DNA of 64,000 nucleotides from NCBI GenBank assembly GCA_037903475.1, contig JBAJFG010000024.1, forward strand, positions 186,001 through 250,000, in the 5' to 3' direction. Shown piece by piece: positions 18,773 to 37,800 of this stretch. The notes under the pieces are model-generated. The model worked only from the letters and a program-made list of their open reading frames with translations. It was not told the origin of the DNA and searched no databases. Made by a program: the position numbers and the translations under genes. Numbering within the stretch: the stretch's first letter is position 1; each line of letters begins with the position of its first letter. This DNA is from Ancylostoma caninum. Lineage: Eukaryota > Nematoda > Chromadorea > Rhabditida > Ancylostomatidae.

Positions 18773-20360
18773 CACTTCGAAGAGGTTTTACACCTACTAG
18801 GATAGAGATTACTTGAGAACTTAAATGATGAAGTATTAGTGCAAAGTGGAGCCTGAACGACAGTGCAAATCATATATGGAGGACAATGTTCTTTGGAACA
18901 CTACCCTCAGCTTCATATATGTGAGATGTAATGGCAGAACGGACATGCGACGATTGTTGGCTGTTCGATCAGAAACCAGCTGGCATGACAATTTAGGGCT
19001 ACGTAACGCCGGACGACGCTCAAACACAAGCCACGCATTTGGATCGGGGGATTATCGTCGGATTAATTGACGGAATTTGCTTCTTCTGCTCGCACTAACT
19101 TTCGTATACTGAATTAGTTTCGAATATTGACGTTCCTGTAGCTTGTATGTATACTGTTGTTTGCAGAGGGATTTCATTTTATCGCTGATTAATTTTGGTG
19201 GCTTCAGGCTGGTTTTCTGCTGTGAAGAGTCGTTGGCGTTACAGCTGTGGTTCGTTAATTCATTGGATAGGTCAGATATAGTCCACTTCTTCAGTAGTTG
19301 GTTGTATGTGTATAAAACAGCATATTTTACGCTAAACGAAAGCTCCCGAATTCTCTTTAACTACACCTGGAGCACCGCATAGTTTTACTCCTTCCTTTTC
19401 TTCCTGTAACTTCTCTTCAGCTTGCGTCAGGTGGAGTGGGGTGTACCACTAATATAGTTATTGTGGTTCTAGAGCGGCAGCATCTAAAGAATAGGCAGCG
19501 AACAAATCTGATTTTTATCTTGTGTTAGGTCCGAAGTACCAGAATCAAAAATAGTCTTTCGAAAAGGTCATGCTCCTGTTGCAAATATTTCGACAAGTCG
19601 TTATCTTGATATCTTATTTGATTTCCTCGAATTGCTCTGATATCCGATGCTTCCGTTTGTTCAAAATTCATTTCCTGAAGACAGCACTCCACGGAAATTC
19701 TCGTGTTTGAAATTCTGCCGCCTACTTGGTTACTTGGTTGATCCGTTTTTCAAACGTGGCGGTGGCCTTGTTGCGGATCGTAGCATGTCTTCCAGTCGTT
19801 TCTCTCTTGGGCTGTTGTGGACCAGTGAACCTAGCACTTTTCTCTCGTCAGTAGTGTTATATCGGCTAGAGCAAGCAATTTTTGAAAACGTGGACGAATA
19901 CGTTGAGGTGGTATTATGCGGTAAAATTACGCACAACACACGTAAATTCTGAGAAATAGATGCGTTCTTTTTCGAGCGTTGCGTACTGCCTATGCGAAGT
20001 GTGTTTTTGGGTTAGTCACCAAGTAAAAAAGCCACACGTGCTTAAATCACCTTGGTAAGCTGGTGCATCGTCTGATCCCTTCATCACGTCAACAGACTCT
20101 GGCCATGACCTTCATTGTATCTCCGCAGGTAAGCGACGATCCCTCGTGTTCTACTTGCAGATATAATTCAGTAAGAACCGATCAAACGGGGTGCGACTTG
20201 TCTTAGCAATGAAAATTTCCGTTGGTGTTGCCTTCAATAAACATTTGTAACTCGATTCTGTGGATGCAGTTGGCTGTTTATTGCATAACAGCGCTAAGCT
20301 GACCGATTCTTTGTCTTTTTAATAACGGACGCTTAGAGAGATTCGTTTAGTTAAGAAAAC
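18773..20360. other. Intergenic region between divergent rnf-5 and rnf-121
   Basis: This 1.6-kb interval separates the start codons of two head-to-head E3 ligase genes and should contain both promoters. The plus-strand open frame at 19647-19952 shows no family motif. I do not see repeats here, unlike nearly every other non-coding stretch nearby. Confidence 0.6.
20346..20350 (+). promoter_or_regulatory. rnf-121: Candidate trans-splice acceptor of rnf-121
   Basis: TTTAG ends 10 bases before the ATG at 20361, in the position expected for a nematode spliced-leader acceptor. Confidence 0.4.
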
Positions 20361-24783
<4,423 letters not shown>

Positions 24784-25821
24784 GCACTTGGCTTTGCCTT
24801 GGCCGTTTTTCACTCAAGTTTTTGCTTGTTAGCTTAACAGTACCGCTCCATATGCTTTTGGTCGAAGTCGCAGTTGTGCTGAGCCTACTCTCAGAACAGT
24901 GCAACTCGATAAAATCGACAATAGGTGCTGTTTGTAGGGCCTTGTTCTCTTCCTAGCTATGACTACAAGATCGCAGACCGTTTCGAAGATGGCGACTGTC
25001 AGTAATATCTTTGGTTTTGTAAATTTTGCTTGTTAGACAGTAAGATCTCCTGCTGGGAATCGAAGGCCTCACAATCATTTCATTATCGTTTTTTTTTTTT
25101 GTTTCTTCATCTGTCTTCATACTGGTGACAGTTTCCTATCGCAGATATTATGCTTGTTGACTTGAAACTCCTTTTTGCAATGGTTTCAAATCTTTTCCCT
25201 ATAAGGGCATAATTTAATGCTAATTAACCGCGGTGATATCAAGCTTGCATTTAATGACGTTCATGGTGTTTTCATTCTTGCCAGCCGTACATATTGTATC
25301 CTAACATTAGTCAAAATTTCATCCAGTGAACCAAAAACAGTGCAACTTAAAACTGATTCATATGATACCTTCCAAATTCTTCACTGATTTCCAGCTTTTT
25401 TTCCTTCGTGACATAGACTCATATATCCTCATCTGCTATCATTTCCCTGTCTGTGATCAATTCCTTATAGAAGCATATGTTCTTTCTTTGAGTTCTTTAC
25501 GATTTCTGTTCTGCTCTGTATTAATTATTAATGAACCTCGTGTTGATTGTATCCTACCCAACTAGCTTTAGAACAGTTGTTTTCGCGTCGTTTATAATAC
25601 CTGGTTTCACACTTAAGTTGTTTTAACAGTTCTATGAGCAATCGTTATGTGTTTGAAATGGGTAATTTGATGAAGTGGAAAATCCCAGAAGTTTGTGTTG
25701 AAGGCGTCGGTTATCTCCACGGAGCGTGTATTAATGAGAATCAAGTAGATGTATTTGATGTTATATATCATTTCTGCTCTAGTAATGTAAGATTATAGGA
25801 GAAAGTCAAGTCCGAATCTAC
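24784..25821. other. Interval between rnf-121 and ccdc-55
   Basis: About 1 kb between two genes on the same strand. I see no exon or repeat here. The spacing is longer than the 100-400 bp usual for nematode operons, and no clear U-rich element is visible, so operon status stays open. Confidence 0.5.
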
Positions 25822-28800
25822 ATGTCTACAGATCTAAAGAAGAAGTGAGTTCGCAATTCATCTTGTTTTCATGAGCAACACTTGTATTTCATCGAAACTG
25901 GAGTGTCATTTGTAAAATTTATAGGCAATATGGACTAATTCTGAAGAAGAAGGAAAACACACCAGTTGTACGAAATGTAGCGAGCGTCTTCGGTGACGAT
26001 GATGATGAAGCTGAAAGGGTAATGAATATAATTCGGAAAGTTTCAAAATTCGACTATCCGGATATTTGAATGACTCGAAAGGTGCTAAAGTTTGATCACT
26101 AGGTTATTTGATTTTTTGAAAGGAAAAATTCCTATACCATCACATCGTCATACCTCAATAGGCGTGTTAGCTGTAGGCTGACCGAGGAGTATAGGATGCC
26201 TCCCATTTCTGCTGCTTTTGCAGGCACATTGATTTTTTTGTAGAGGGTTTCATATTTGGATTTCTTTAGACATGTTTAAAAATAGAAATTTAATCTGTAT
26301 ACTAGGTAAACACTTCAGTCCTACTATTAATACAGTGTCTTCGATCCGCTGTGTCCTGCCGCCGCACAGCTCTCCATGACGCATGGCGTCCTGATGACAG
26401 CGTTCCAGCAGCCAACTAGCCGGGTGTCGATCGCTGGTAGGGATGGCTGGCAGTGCGTTGGCAGGACACGGCGGATAGAAGACACTGCACATTCGTAGGT
26501 TTTAGAGTCAGAAAAAAATGGTAAATAGTGTTTACGGAGAAAGCTGCAGATGTTGAGGCCCATGCTATGCGGTGCCCTCCGTCGCGCTGCGGCTAGCTTT
26601 GGGCAGGAAGTTAGCGAGTACGTGCCAGACAGTCAGGGTGCCGCGTCGTGTGCGGAGTGCACGGGGTCTCGAAACTGGAGTATAGTCTGTCCGAAACGAC
26701 GAGTCCGCCCACGCACGCGGGGTCGAAAGGCGGCGCGGTTGGGACGGATGCTGTTGGCTGTCACGTCGTCCACGTCACAGCCAAATCATTGTTCACTACT
26801 ATGAAGATAACGATGAAACGTGATACGCAGATCAGGGATGGTGATGTGAAGCGCTGGCAAACGTGGCAGCTCCTCGATCCCCGCGTGCGTGGGCGGACTC
26901 GTCGTTTCGGACAGACTATACCTATAGCAGTGGAAATTCGCGTGATTATCAGTATAGGGAAGTTTTTTTTTTTCATTGTATGCCATATTATAAGTGCTTG
27001 TCGCATTTGCTTAATGAATCCCACTGAAACTCATTTTTCAAGTTTCCAGTTCAGGTAGATGTGTCGAATCAGATTCAATCAGCATCGACACTTCGCGTGC
27101 AAAAACATGCTGAGCGACTTCAGGAAATGGCGTTAGCGGAAGATCCAACGGTCTTTGATTACGATGCCAGCTATGACCAAATACAGGCCATTCGGGATGA
27201 AAAGGTTATATCTCTCTCACTGTTGCTTATCTCACTTCCGCTTCTTTCTAAAATGTACCCCATTCGAATGGTAAGTAGTGAGTATTGGTAGAAAGATCAC
27301 GGAATCAGACTTTATCGTTTTCAGTCAATATCAAGCACGCTAGGCAGTGCACAACCGCGCTGCTTGCCTTCATTCTGTTAACGCACCAATATTCACTCCT
27401 TTCTGAATGTGCTGTAACGCATTTATTACGGAAATGAAAAAATTCATACCATATTTTAGATAGCTGAAAGGAAGAAGGCCGATAAAGAAAGGAAATCAAA
27501 ATATGCTCTTGATATCATTAAAGCACATAAACGACGTGAACTGGAGCAGCAAAGCCGTGAGGAGCGACAACAGCTGAAGGAAAGACAGGAAGAAGGGGAT
27601 CAGTTCGCTGACAAGGAAGTATGTGTCGGTTCTTTGTTCATAAATTAGTTCACATCCAAGTTAATTTTTGCAGGTATTCGTCACTGGAGCGTATAGAAAA
27701 CAAATGGAGGAGGTGCAAAAGTTCAGAGAAGAAGAGGCTTACGAGAAAAGATTCAATGGTTACTTGAATTCTCATGGAAACCTTCGTTGTTTAGTGAAAC
27801 TATGCATACATACAGTGATTGTCGATCTGGCAAATCACCATGTAAACCCGAGCAAACAGACAGCCTTCGCAGACAGCCACCCGATTGCGCCCTCTAGTAT
27901 CGTTATCTTACGCTGCTAATCGTAGATACAGTACTGGCCAAAATTATGTAGCCTCTTGGAGTCTTCCCCATTTCCTTCATAACTTCATTTAGAGTAAAGT
28001 TCGGAGCTCATATTTTTATGAATGTTGTAGACAGTAACACGTAATAGGAAAGGAATGACACTGCACCATTTTGTTAACTAGTTTCCTTTAAACAAAATTA
28101 TTTATAAAAGTCAGAATCTGAAATTTTGCAGCATCTTCAAAAGATCATAGAAGGTTTCTTATGGGCCGCATTTTCTAAGAATTGGACTCCTTTTAATAGA
28201 TTCGACTCATATTTGGATGAAAACGTATGCTTTCAGATTGTTGACCAAAGCATAAGAAACACACTGGAGTTGATTCTAGCAGTAAACCAGTGTATGAATT
28301 TCTGCCAAATTAGCTCATTCTTTTTTGGTTACAATATAAAACCAGTTACGATGCACCCAGAAGTCCATATAAAAAAAGTACTTTCGTTTTTTACATGCAA
28401 TGCTTTACTCCACCAAAAGTTATGCAGGAAATTTCAAAAGGCTACATAATTTTGGCCGGTACTGTGTATATTGCATTTGCTCGTTGTACATCATTCGCGC
28501 CTTCATCATGAAAAGCGCTGAATATCACTATGATTAGCGAATACGCAAGATAGTCACTCCAGCGTACAGTGCTGCCATGCAATAAACCATCTGTGACGCT
28601 CGCTTCAACGCGTTCATAAACTGTCCTATAAAGTTATTGTTTCAATAGAAACATTTTAGGTCTTGCTAGTACTCCATCGTTTTCGCGAGGTCTGGTGAAG
28701 TTTCTTTTTAGAACTGACCTCTGTGGAACACCAAAAGGCATGGCAGGCTGGCTTTGGGCGTACTCTGTTAAATGAGCTTGCCAGAGGAGAACAAAGTCTG

Positions 28801-31800
28801 ATGCAGAAGGGTGAGTTACATGGTGGCACTGGTGAAAGTTCAGCAGTGACGTCTAAGAAGAAAATGCGGAACATTCGGCAGAGGTGAATTCAATTTTGGC
28901 GGAGTGATTCCTCTTTTGCTGATTGCTCTGTTGTACTCCTAATCATTGCATTTCAGGCAGAAGAGTGGTTCGCAGTCGAGCGACGAGGAATCAGCGGTCG
29001 CAACTAAGACGAAGCCCGACGCAGTGAAGAAGTCGATTTACTCTGATGATGAGGATGACGCACAACCTCAATTCAATCCACCTAAGAAGAACTTCCCGGG
29101 AGAGTTGAAGCCAGGGCTAAACAGGGTTGGTTTGTAACTGTTGCATTGTTAGGGTTGTTGTGTTTGTGGGTATCTGCGGATACGCACCTTACTTCTGCTT
29201 TTATAGAATGAACTACAAAAGACTTTATTCACAGAAGAATATGCCACAATAGGTGGCAATACAGGCGATGGGCGGTGAGTGGTGCGGCGGCGGCGTCGGC
29301 GAGGCGGGCAGGCGGCGGCGGTGAACGACGGCGGTGGCGAAGGCGGCGGACCGGACGACGAGATCTCTCCGGTGGTCGAGGGGGCTCCTTATATACGCTT
29401 AGGAGCGCGCGCATAGATCAAAGCGTTATGCGCCGCACCGATCAACCTACGAACAATTTGAACCTACTGTGATCTCCATCACAACACCTCCCCTTTTAAA
29501 ACTATTACCTACCCTAAGCGGAAAGATGTTGCACAACAACAGGTTAACAATTCAACTACACAACAAAGAATCTACGGCTCGTAGCGGTTCGGTGGACGAC
29601 TTGTCTTGTTGATTTGCGAACTGGTAATGGTGCGAATGTTACGGTCCTGCGACGCGGTAACCCATTTCCATTTCCTTGTGTTGTTGGATCCAATGGTTCA
29701 AAGTTCCCTGAAATAGAATGGTCGGAGGAATCACGGGGATCGACCCCTTCTGGCTGGTCTTCAACTCTGAGACCGTCACTCCTATCTGGCACGCTTTCAG
29801 TGGTCACAGGATCTGTCTCGAACAGGTCCAACAACAAGTCCCGTGAGGGTGATGTGTCCTTCTCATGTCTTGCCATCACCTTGCGCATCTGGTTTGCATG
29901 TCTGAGGACATGCTTTCCTCCAATTTCTACTTCATATGTGACTCTTCCGGTTCTCTTGATCACTGTTCCTTCAGTCCATTCGAAATCTGAAGCGCTACGG
30001 TGCGATTTCACCATCACTTGATCTCCGGAAGAGAATTCACGACTTCTTGCACCATGCTTCCGATTGAACTGCGCTTCAACTTGCTTTCTGCGATCTGCAG
30101 CAAAGTCTGATTCCGGCTGCTCTCGAGTCGGCACTAGCATACTAAGCCTAGTCCGTAAGCGTCTTCCCAAGAAGACTCCAGCAGGGCTTTTCCCTTGCAG
30201 AGCAGCGTTCGGCGTCGTTCTGTACGCCAACAACACAGTGTCTAGGCAGTCATTACTGGGTCGAAGGGTTGGGCTCCCCTCCCCTTTCAGCTTCTTGATT
30301 CCTCTCTTTAGGATATCCACGAATCTCTCTGCCTGACCATTGGACTGAGGATGATACGGCGGTGTCCTCACATGGGTAACACCCCGTTCTTCACCCATCT
30401 GCTTGAACAACTCAGATGTGAATTGCGTGCCATTGTCGATCACTAGCGTCTTCGGATTTCCATACCGTGCGAACAACTCTTTCAACAGCTTCACCGTTGT
30501 GCCTGCTGTTATATTTTTCAACTCGAATATCTCCGGCCACTTACTCATGGCCTCGACAACAACCATGTAGAATGTTCCATGCAGTGGGCCTGCGAAATCA
30601 ACGTGGATTCGCTCCCATACCTCCTGCGCACTCTTCCACATTTGCAGAGGTACCTTCGCCGGAGTTTTAGACTGCAGTTGACAATCCATGCAACCCTGTA
30701 TCGTCCTTTCGCAGTCTTCATCGATGTTAGGCCAGTAGACATAACTCCGCGCTAGACTCTTCATCCTTACGATTCCAGGATGGCCAGTGTGCAGCTCTTT
30801 GAGAACTACCGTTCGTAGTGTCTCGGGTACGACAACTCTGTCGCTCAACATCACACAGCCTTGCACAACCGATAATGATTCACGTCTGTTGTGAAAGTGC
30901 TTCCAGGCCCCTTTCACAACCTTTGGCCATCTTCCGCTATCGATGAAACTCTTCAGCTTGCGTAACATAACGCTCTTCTCAGTGTGCTTGCGAATAGTTT
31001 CAGCTGTCACGGGCAATCTTCGTACAGCATCAGCAAACACTTGCTTCACGTCTACCTCGACTGAAGCTACTACACTGTCCTCTTGCGTCAGGGGGTGTCT
31101 CTGCATCAACCCCGACAGTCCATCAGCTTGCCCAAACGAATCAGTCTTGATATACTCGTTGTCAAAGTCATAGCCTATCAGCATTGTTGCCCAACGCATC
31201 AACCGATTAGCTGAATGGACTGGTACGCCCTTCTTGCTCCCGAAAATGGCGAGCAACGGTTTGTGATCTGTACGGAGCGTGAAATGCCTTCCGTACACAT
31301 ACTTGTGGAACTTTTTGATTGCCTCAACGAGCGCTAATGCCACTTTCTCAATTTGGGCGTAATTCTGCAGCGTTCAGTGATCTCGAACCGTGGGCGATCG
31401 GTTTCTCTGTACCATCCTTCATCTGATGGGAGATCACATACCCGATCCCATAGTCGCATGCATCAGCGGCTACTATCAGTTTCTTCTTCGGGTCATAATG
31501 TGTCAGGTTCAGATCTGACACCAATACTTTCTTCATTTTTTCAAACGCTGCCTCGTGTGTGTGTTTCCAATCCCACTTTGCATCTTTTCTCAACAAGCCA
31601 TCTAGGGGACCTCTTAACTCTTTCCTGTTCGGTATGAAAGACGAATAGTATGTCACCATGCCCAGGAGTGCACGCAACTGATTCACATTCCTTGGGGCTG
31701 GCATCTTGGAAATCGCTGTAACTTTCTCTGGATTCGGACGACGACCCTCTCGGTCCACAATGAATCCGAGGAATTTTATTTCCGGTTTGGCGAAAGAGCA

Positions 31801-34800
31801 TTTCTCAAGCCGAACTCAGAATCCGTATTCAACTATGCGTTCGAACAACGCAAACAAATTCCTCTTGTGTTCCTCTGGTGTCTTTCCGACTACCAAGATA
31901 TCGTCCAAATACGCTGCGACTCCATCAAGTCCCGATATCATCTTGTTCATGATACTTTGGAAAATGCCTGGCGCTGTCTTGATACCAAACGGCAACCGTT
32001 TGTATCGATATAGACCCTTGGGCGTATTGATGACGACCAACTCCTTGGCCTCATCCGTCAGCTCCACTTGGAGGTATGCATCGGAAAAATCGATCTGTGA
32101 GAACATTGTACCACCATTCAACGATGCAAAAATGTCCTCTGGTATTGGTATGGGGTACTCGTAGTCCTCCAACGCTTTGTTTAGTCCAGTCGAGAAGTCG
32201 GCACAGACTCGCATCTTGCCATTTGCTTTGCGTACGCAAACGATCGGAGCAGCCCAATCACTGTGGGTTATTGGTTCAATAACACCCATATCAACAAGGC
32301 GCTCAATCTCTTTCTCGACGACTTCCAACGATGCATGAGCCACGGGTCTCTTCATCCTATATACAGGCTTTGCACCTGGCAACAATTCAATGCGGCCTTC
32401 TCCTTTGTGCATGTGCCCAGGCCATCTTGAAACACTTAAATTTCTGCTTCAACTCAGCAGTTAGGTCCCCATGACCTTTGGTACTCACGTGAGCTACCAT
32501 CCTTTCTAGGTGATATGCCATTTCGTCGTTCTGTTGTATCCAATCAAGACCAACTAGGCTTTTGTGAGGGGTTACGTAACACTTTCCCTCACCTCTGGCA
32601 CCCTTTAATCTGAACTGACACATCAGTTCACCATGAACCTTCATCTGGTTCCCACTAGCGTCTTTCACAATCAAGCTAGTGTCTTTGAGTTTCGGACTAC
32701 CCATTCGTTCCCATTCATCCACGTTCAACAACGTGATGTCCGACCCGGTATCCAACTGAAACTCAATCTGGTGCCCATTGACCTCTGCAGTGACTTAATG
32801 CCTCACTGCGTTCACGTTTGCTTCAGCACTACCTGCAAGCACTACTCGTCCGCAACGTTTCTTGTGCGGCTTTGCCCTGGTCTTCGACTTGGATCTGTTT
32901 CTGTACCGTGTTGCTCTCTCACAGTACTTCTCTTTGTGCCCTTTAACCTTGCATGAGTTACATCTCCATGCTTTGCTACGGCACTGTCCGCTTGTGTGAC
33001 CCATCTTGCCACAATTCCAACATTCTGAGTTTCGCTCAGTGTGGCTTGGTCCCGCCTTGACTTCATTAACTCCAGTTGAGTCTTTCTCAATCATCTTGGA
33101 CGTTTTCAGCAACGTCATTATTCGGTCACACTCCTTATACAACTCATGTAACGTAGGCCTTCGCCCTTCTTTTGCTTCCTTATCCAAAAAGGCAAGCAGT
33201 CGTGGTCGAATGTCTCTATCCCTGTTGGATTTCAGACCGTAAATCCACAACAAGACCTTTAGCCCTTCAGCATCTACTTCACTGAAGTTCGCATACTCAC
33301 ACATTTCATTCACCCTACCAGTGTACTCCATGAAATCTTCGGAGTCCTTCTTCTCCAAATTCAAACACTGGAATCGCAACGTAAACAACGATTGCTTCAC
33401 GTCGAACATCTCCCTCAGTGTTGTTATCGTCTCATTGTACGATACTTGTGATGGTGTCTTGGGTAAAATTTGGCGCTTGTAGCGCTCAAATGTGTCGTTA
33501 TCCAGTTTACCCAACAGCAGTCTCAACCTCGCATCCTCAGCGAGCGATGCACCATCTTCCAGGATCTCCTGATGGCGATCGTACCATCGACTGAAGCATC
33601 GATCCATCTCCGGATCGAAGGTGAGCGTGGTCATTCGACCGTTCAGTTCCGACATCAACTGTGTCGGTGCCACAGCTTGTTGTAGCTTCATCTCACCACT
33701 CAATAAAGCCTGCATCATTTGCTGCATCAGCTGCATTTGCTGAGCGTTCTGTTCCAAGATCTTTTGTAACGCTTGCGCGTCCATGTTCCAAAAGTTAGTG
33801 GCGATCGATGACAATCAGCTCACTATTGATCTTGAACACTCAGCTGGTACCTAATCCAGCGTCTTCACGCGAGTTCTGGTACCACTTTGTATTTGGATTC
33901 GAGCACAAGGTGCGATCTGTTGTGGCTTACCGGTTTGCTGGACTGCTGGCTGGAGCTACTGGTTAGGACCAGTACTGACGTGAACTGACTTGACCCCACC
34001 GAACCCCGGGTTTATATGCAGGCTTGTTATCCAGTAGTCGCGCTATCAAGCGACTATCAGGATCGCGCACGGGTATGGCCATTTTGCATCGTCTCTACCA
34101 GCAAACCGGTAAGCCACAACACCTCCCCCAGTAGGATAGTTATCACAAAACTATACTACTACTTCAAATCAGCAACGAACTCAAACAATAATGCGTACAT
34201 ACACTCATACAATAACACTACACACAAGATGCATCATATCTTTGGACAGGTCTTCTGATCCTTGTAGATCTTCTTAACGTTGTTGGTTGTTGGAGTTGAG
34301 TTGGTTGCATACTAGTCGTTGCACAGGGTGATCGCGCATCAGGGATTGTACTGTCCGGATTCGGTTCGGGTTCGACATTTTCTCTCCTCTTGTAGTCGTC
34401 TCCTGACAAAACATCTAACAACACCTTCACAGTGTCTTTTTCTTTGGAGTGATCTTCCTCTACATCACATCGACGAAGTTGATTTGCATGTTTCCGTACA
34501 ACTTTTCCATTGATCTCAACTTCGTAGTTCACGGAACCGATACGCTTACTTACGATTCCTTTCACCCAGTGGAAGTGTGGCGCCTTCCACTGCCTTGCAT
34601 AAACTAGGTCACCAGTTTCAAACTGTTTCTCTAATACTCCGTGCTTTCTGTTGAACTGCTCTTCCATATGTTCCCGCCTTGTTTTTGCAAGTGGATCCTC
34701 AACACTCTCAGGCTGTGGAACTAGCAGACTCAACCTTGTCCTCATCTTTCTACCCAAGAATACTTCCGCTGGAGTTTTATCCTTCAGACTCAAATTTGGC

Positions 34801-37800
34801 GTTGTTCTGTACGTCTGTAGGACCATGTTCAAGGTTTCTTCCAACAGTCTCTCCTTCCCCTTAAGTTTCTTGATACCGCGTTTCAGTGTATCAACAAAGC
34901 GCTCTGCCTGTCCGTTCGATTGGGGATGGTACGGAGCCGTCTTGATGTGGACGATTCCACCTTCGTCACACATTGTCTTGAACTGTTCGGAAGTAAACTG
35001 TGAGCCATTGTCACTCACAATGGTTTGCGGTAATCCATACCTTGCAAACAGGCTCCTTAGTTCTTTCACGGTCTTTGTTGCGGAAATGTTACTCATCTCA
35101 ATCATTTCCGGCCACTTGCTGAACGCATCTACTACGACCAAATAGTAGACCCCTTGCAAAGGTCCAGCAAAATCCACATGAACTCGTTGCCACACACGAG
35201 TTGGAGACGGCCATGTCTTCAACGGCACCTTCGTCGGATTCTTCGCAGCTTCTTGGCAATTTGTGCATCTGCGCACCGTGTTTTCACAGTCGTTGTCAAT
35301 GTTTGGCCAGTACACATAACTTCGTGCCAACTTCTTCATCCTTACGATACCAGGATGACCGACATGAAGCTCTTTCAAAACTTTGGATCGTAGCTCTGGA
35401 GGGATGACCACTCTCTCTCCAGATATGAGACAACCTCCTACAACCGATAAGGTCTCACGACGGTTCTAGAAATGAGCCAACTTCTGGTTTGTCTTCGGCC
35501 ATTTCCCATTCTTCACACACGAAATCACTTTCCTCAGCACAGGATCACTCTTCATGTATGACTCGACATCTGCTACTGTCACTGGCAGTCTTCTTATGCA
35601 CTCTTTCAGCAATATGCATACGTCGTTCTCAACTGCTGCAATTACAATGTCTTCATTCTCCACTTGATGCTTTCGCATCAACCTTGACAAGCCATCTGCT
35701 TGTCCGAACTTTGTGGTATTGACATACTCTATGTCAAAGTCGTATCCAAGCATAATCGTAGCCCATCTCATTAGTCGGTTTGCGGAGTACACCGGAACTC
35801 CCTTCTTGTCACCGAAGATGGCTAACAGCGGTTTATGGTCCGTCAAGAGTAGGAACTTCCTTCCAAACACATACTTGTGGAATTTCTTCACCGCAAAGAC
35901 AATTCCCAGTGCTTCCTTCTCGATCTGCGAGTAGTTCTTTTCAGCCGCTGTGAGAGAACGTGAAGCATGTGCTATAGGTTTCTCCGAACCATCCGCATAT
36001 CTGTGTGATATCACACATCCAATTCCATAGTCGCAGGCATCAGCTGCCACAACGATCTTCTGCCTTGGATCATAGTGAGCTAGATTGAGCTCACTCGACA
36101 ACGCTTTCTTCAGCTTCTCAAATGCAGTTTGCTGTTTGGAGGTCCACTCCCACTTCACATCTTTCTTCAGCAACGCATCTAGAGGTCCACGAAGGTCTTT
36201 TATGGTTGGCATAAACGCCGCATAGTACGTTATCATGCCCAGAAATGCTCGAAGTTGACCGACATTCTTCGGCTCAACCATACTCTTAATAGCAGCAATC
36301 TTCTCTGGATTTGGCCTTCTGCCACTCCTGTCCACGATGAAGCCCAGATACCGAATCTCTGGCTTCGCAAAGGAGCATTTCTCTATACGGACCTCGAATC
36401 CGTACTCAGCTATCCTCTCAAACAAGGCGAGTAAATTCTCCATGTGCTCTTGCTCTGTCCTTCCACATACTAGTATGTCATCGAGGTAGGTCGCCACACC
36501 TCGCAATCCAGCTACCATCTTATTCATCACCTGCTGGAATATTCCGGGAGCCGTCTTTATCCCGAAAGGCAGTCGGTTGTACCGGAACAACCCTCTATGC
36601 GTATTTATCACGACCATTTTCTTGGACTCATATGTCTTGGACTCATCTGAGAGTTCGATCTGCAGGTACGCGTCTGACAGATCTATCTGCGAAAACACCG
36701 CTCCTCCGTTAAGCGTCGCGAATATATCCTCTGGCACCGGCAAAGGATAATCGAAGGACTCAAGAGCTTTGTTCAGTCCAGTTGAGAAATCAGCACACAT
36801 TCTCAACTTCCCGTTGGACTTTCTCACACAAACAATGAGAGCTGCCCATTCACTGTGAGTGACTGGAGTGATCACGTTCATCTCCAGAAGCCTGTCGAGT
36901 TCCCTTTCGACAGCGTCAACAGCAGCGTGGGGTACAGGCCTACAAGCCTTGAACACTGGACGTACATCACCCACCAGCTGCAAGTCAGCCTTCTCTTTTG
37001 GGCACAGTCCCAATCCTTCTTCAAAGACTTCAGGGTAAGTTTCCTTCAATTTCACGGCAATATCATCATTTTGGTCAGCTTTCACCACAGCGACCATCAT
37101 TTTCATGTGGTAGGACATATCTTCATTTTTCTGGATTCACTCCAGTCCTAGCAGCGAGTTATGGGGCGTTACGTATGCATAACCCTCGCTCCGAGATCCC
37201 TTGATCTCAAACTCGCACCACAACTTGCCATGAATCTTCATTGAATTTCCACTGGCGTTCTTCACGACAACACTCGTGTTTTCCAGCTTTGGAGAACCCA
37301 TGCTCCTCCAAACATCTTCACTCAACAGGGTTATATCGGACCCAGTATCGAGCAAGAAGCTTACTGGATGCTGGTTCACCCTCGCTTCCACGTACATCCT
37401 TGTGGAGTTTACCTCAGCCGTCGCATTCGCGATCTTCACTTTCCGTACGTGCTTCCCAGAAGACCGTTTCGTCTTCTTGTTCCCTCTATTCCTACTGCTG
37501 TCTCTATTTCGGCGGCTTCTCCGCCTTTCACTCCCGTTTACAGCAGCTTTTCTTCGGCTTGCGACCTCACAGAACCTTTCCTTGTGTCCTGTCTTCTTGC
37601 ATTGCTTGCAAAATCCTGATCGCCACTGTTGTGTACGATGGTTGTACACAATGGTCTGTAGGTTCAGAGTCTCCTCGTGACTCTGCTTCAACCCTCTAAC
37701 TCCATGAGGGTGCACTCAGTTACTACTTCTGTAGTAACACACTGTCTACAGAATAGATTTATTGGTAGACGACACAGACGCGGTAGACGACGATGAGACG

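Noticed and set aside
29229..29472. Gly/Arg-rich open frames in the retrotransposon LTR (also at 38225-38468)
   Set aside because: Both strands are open because of GC-rich LTR sequence; the two copies only reflect the LTR duplication.
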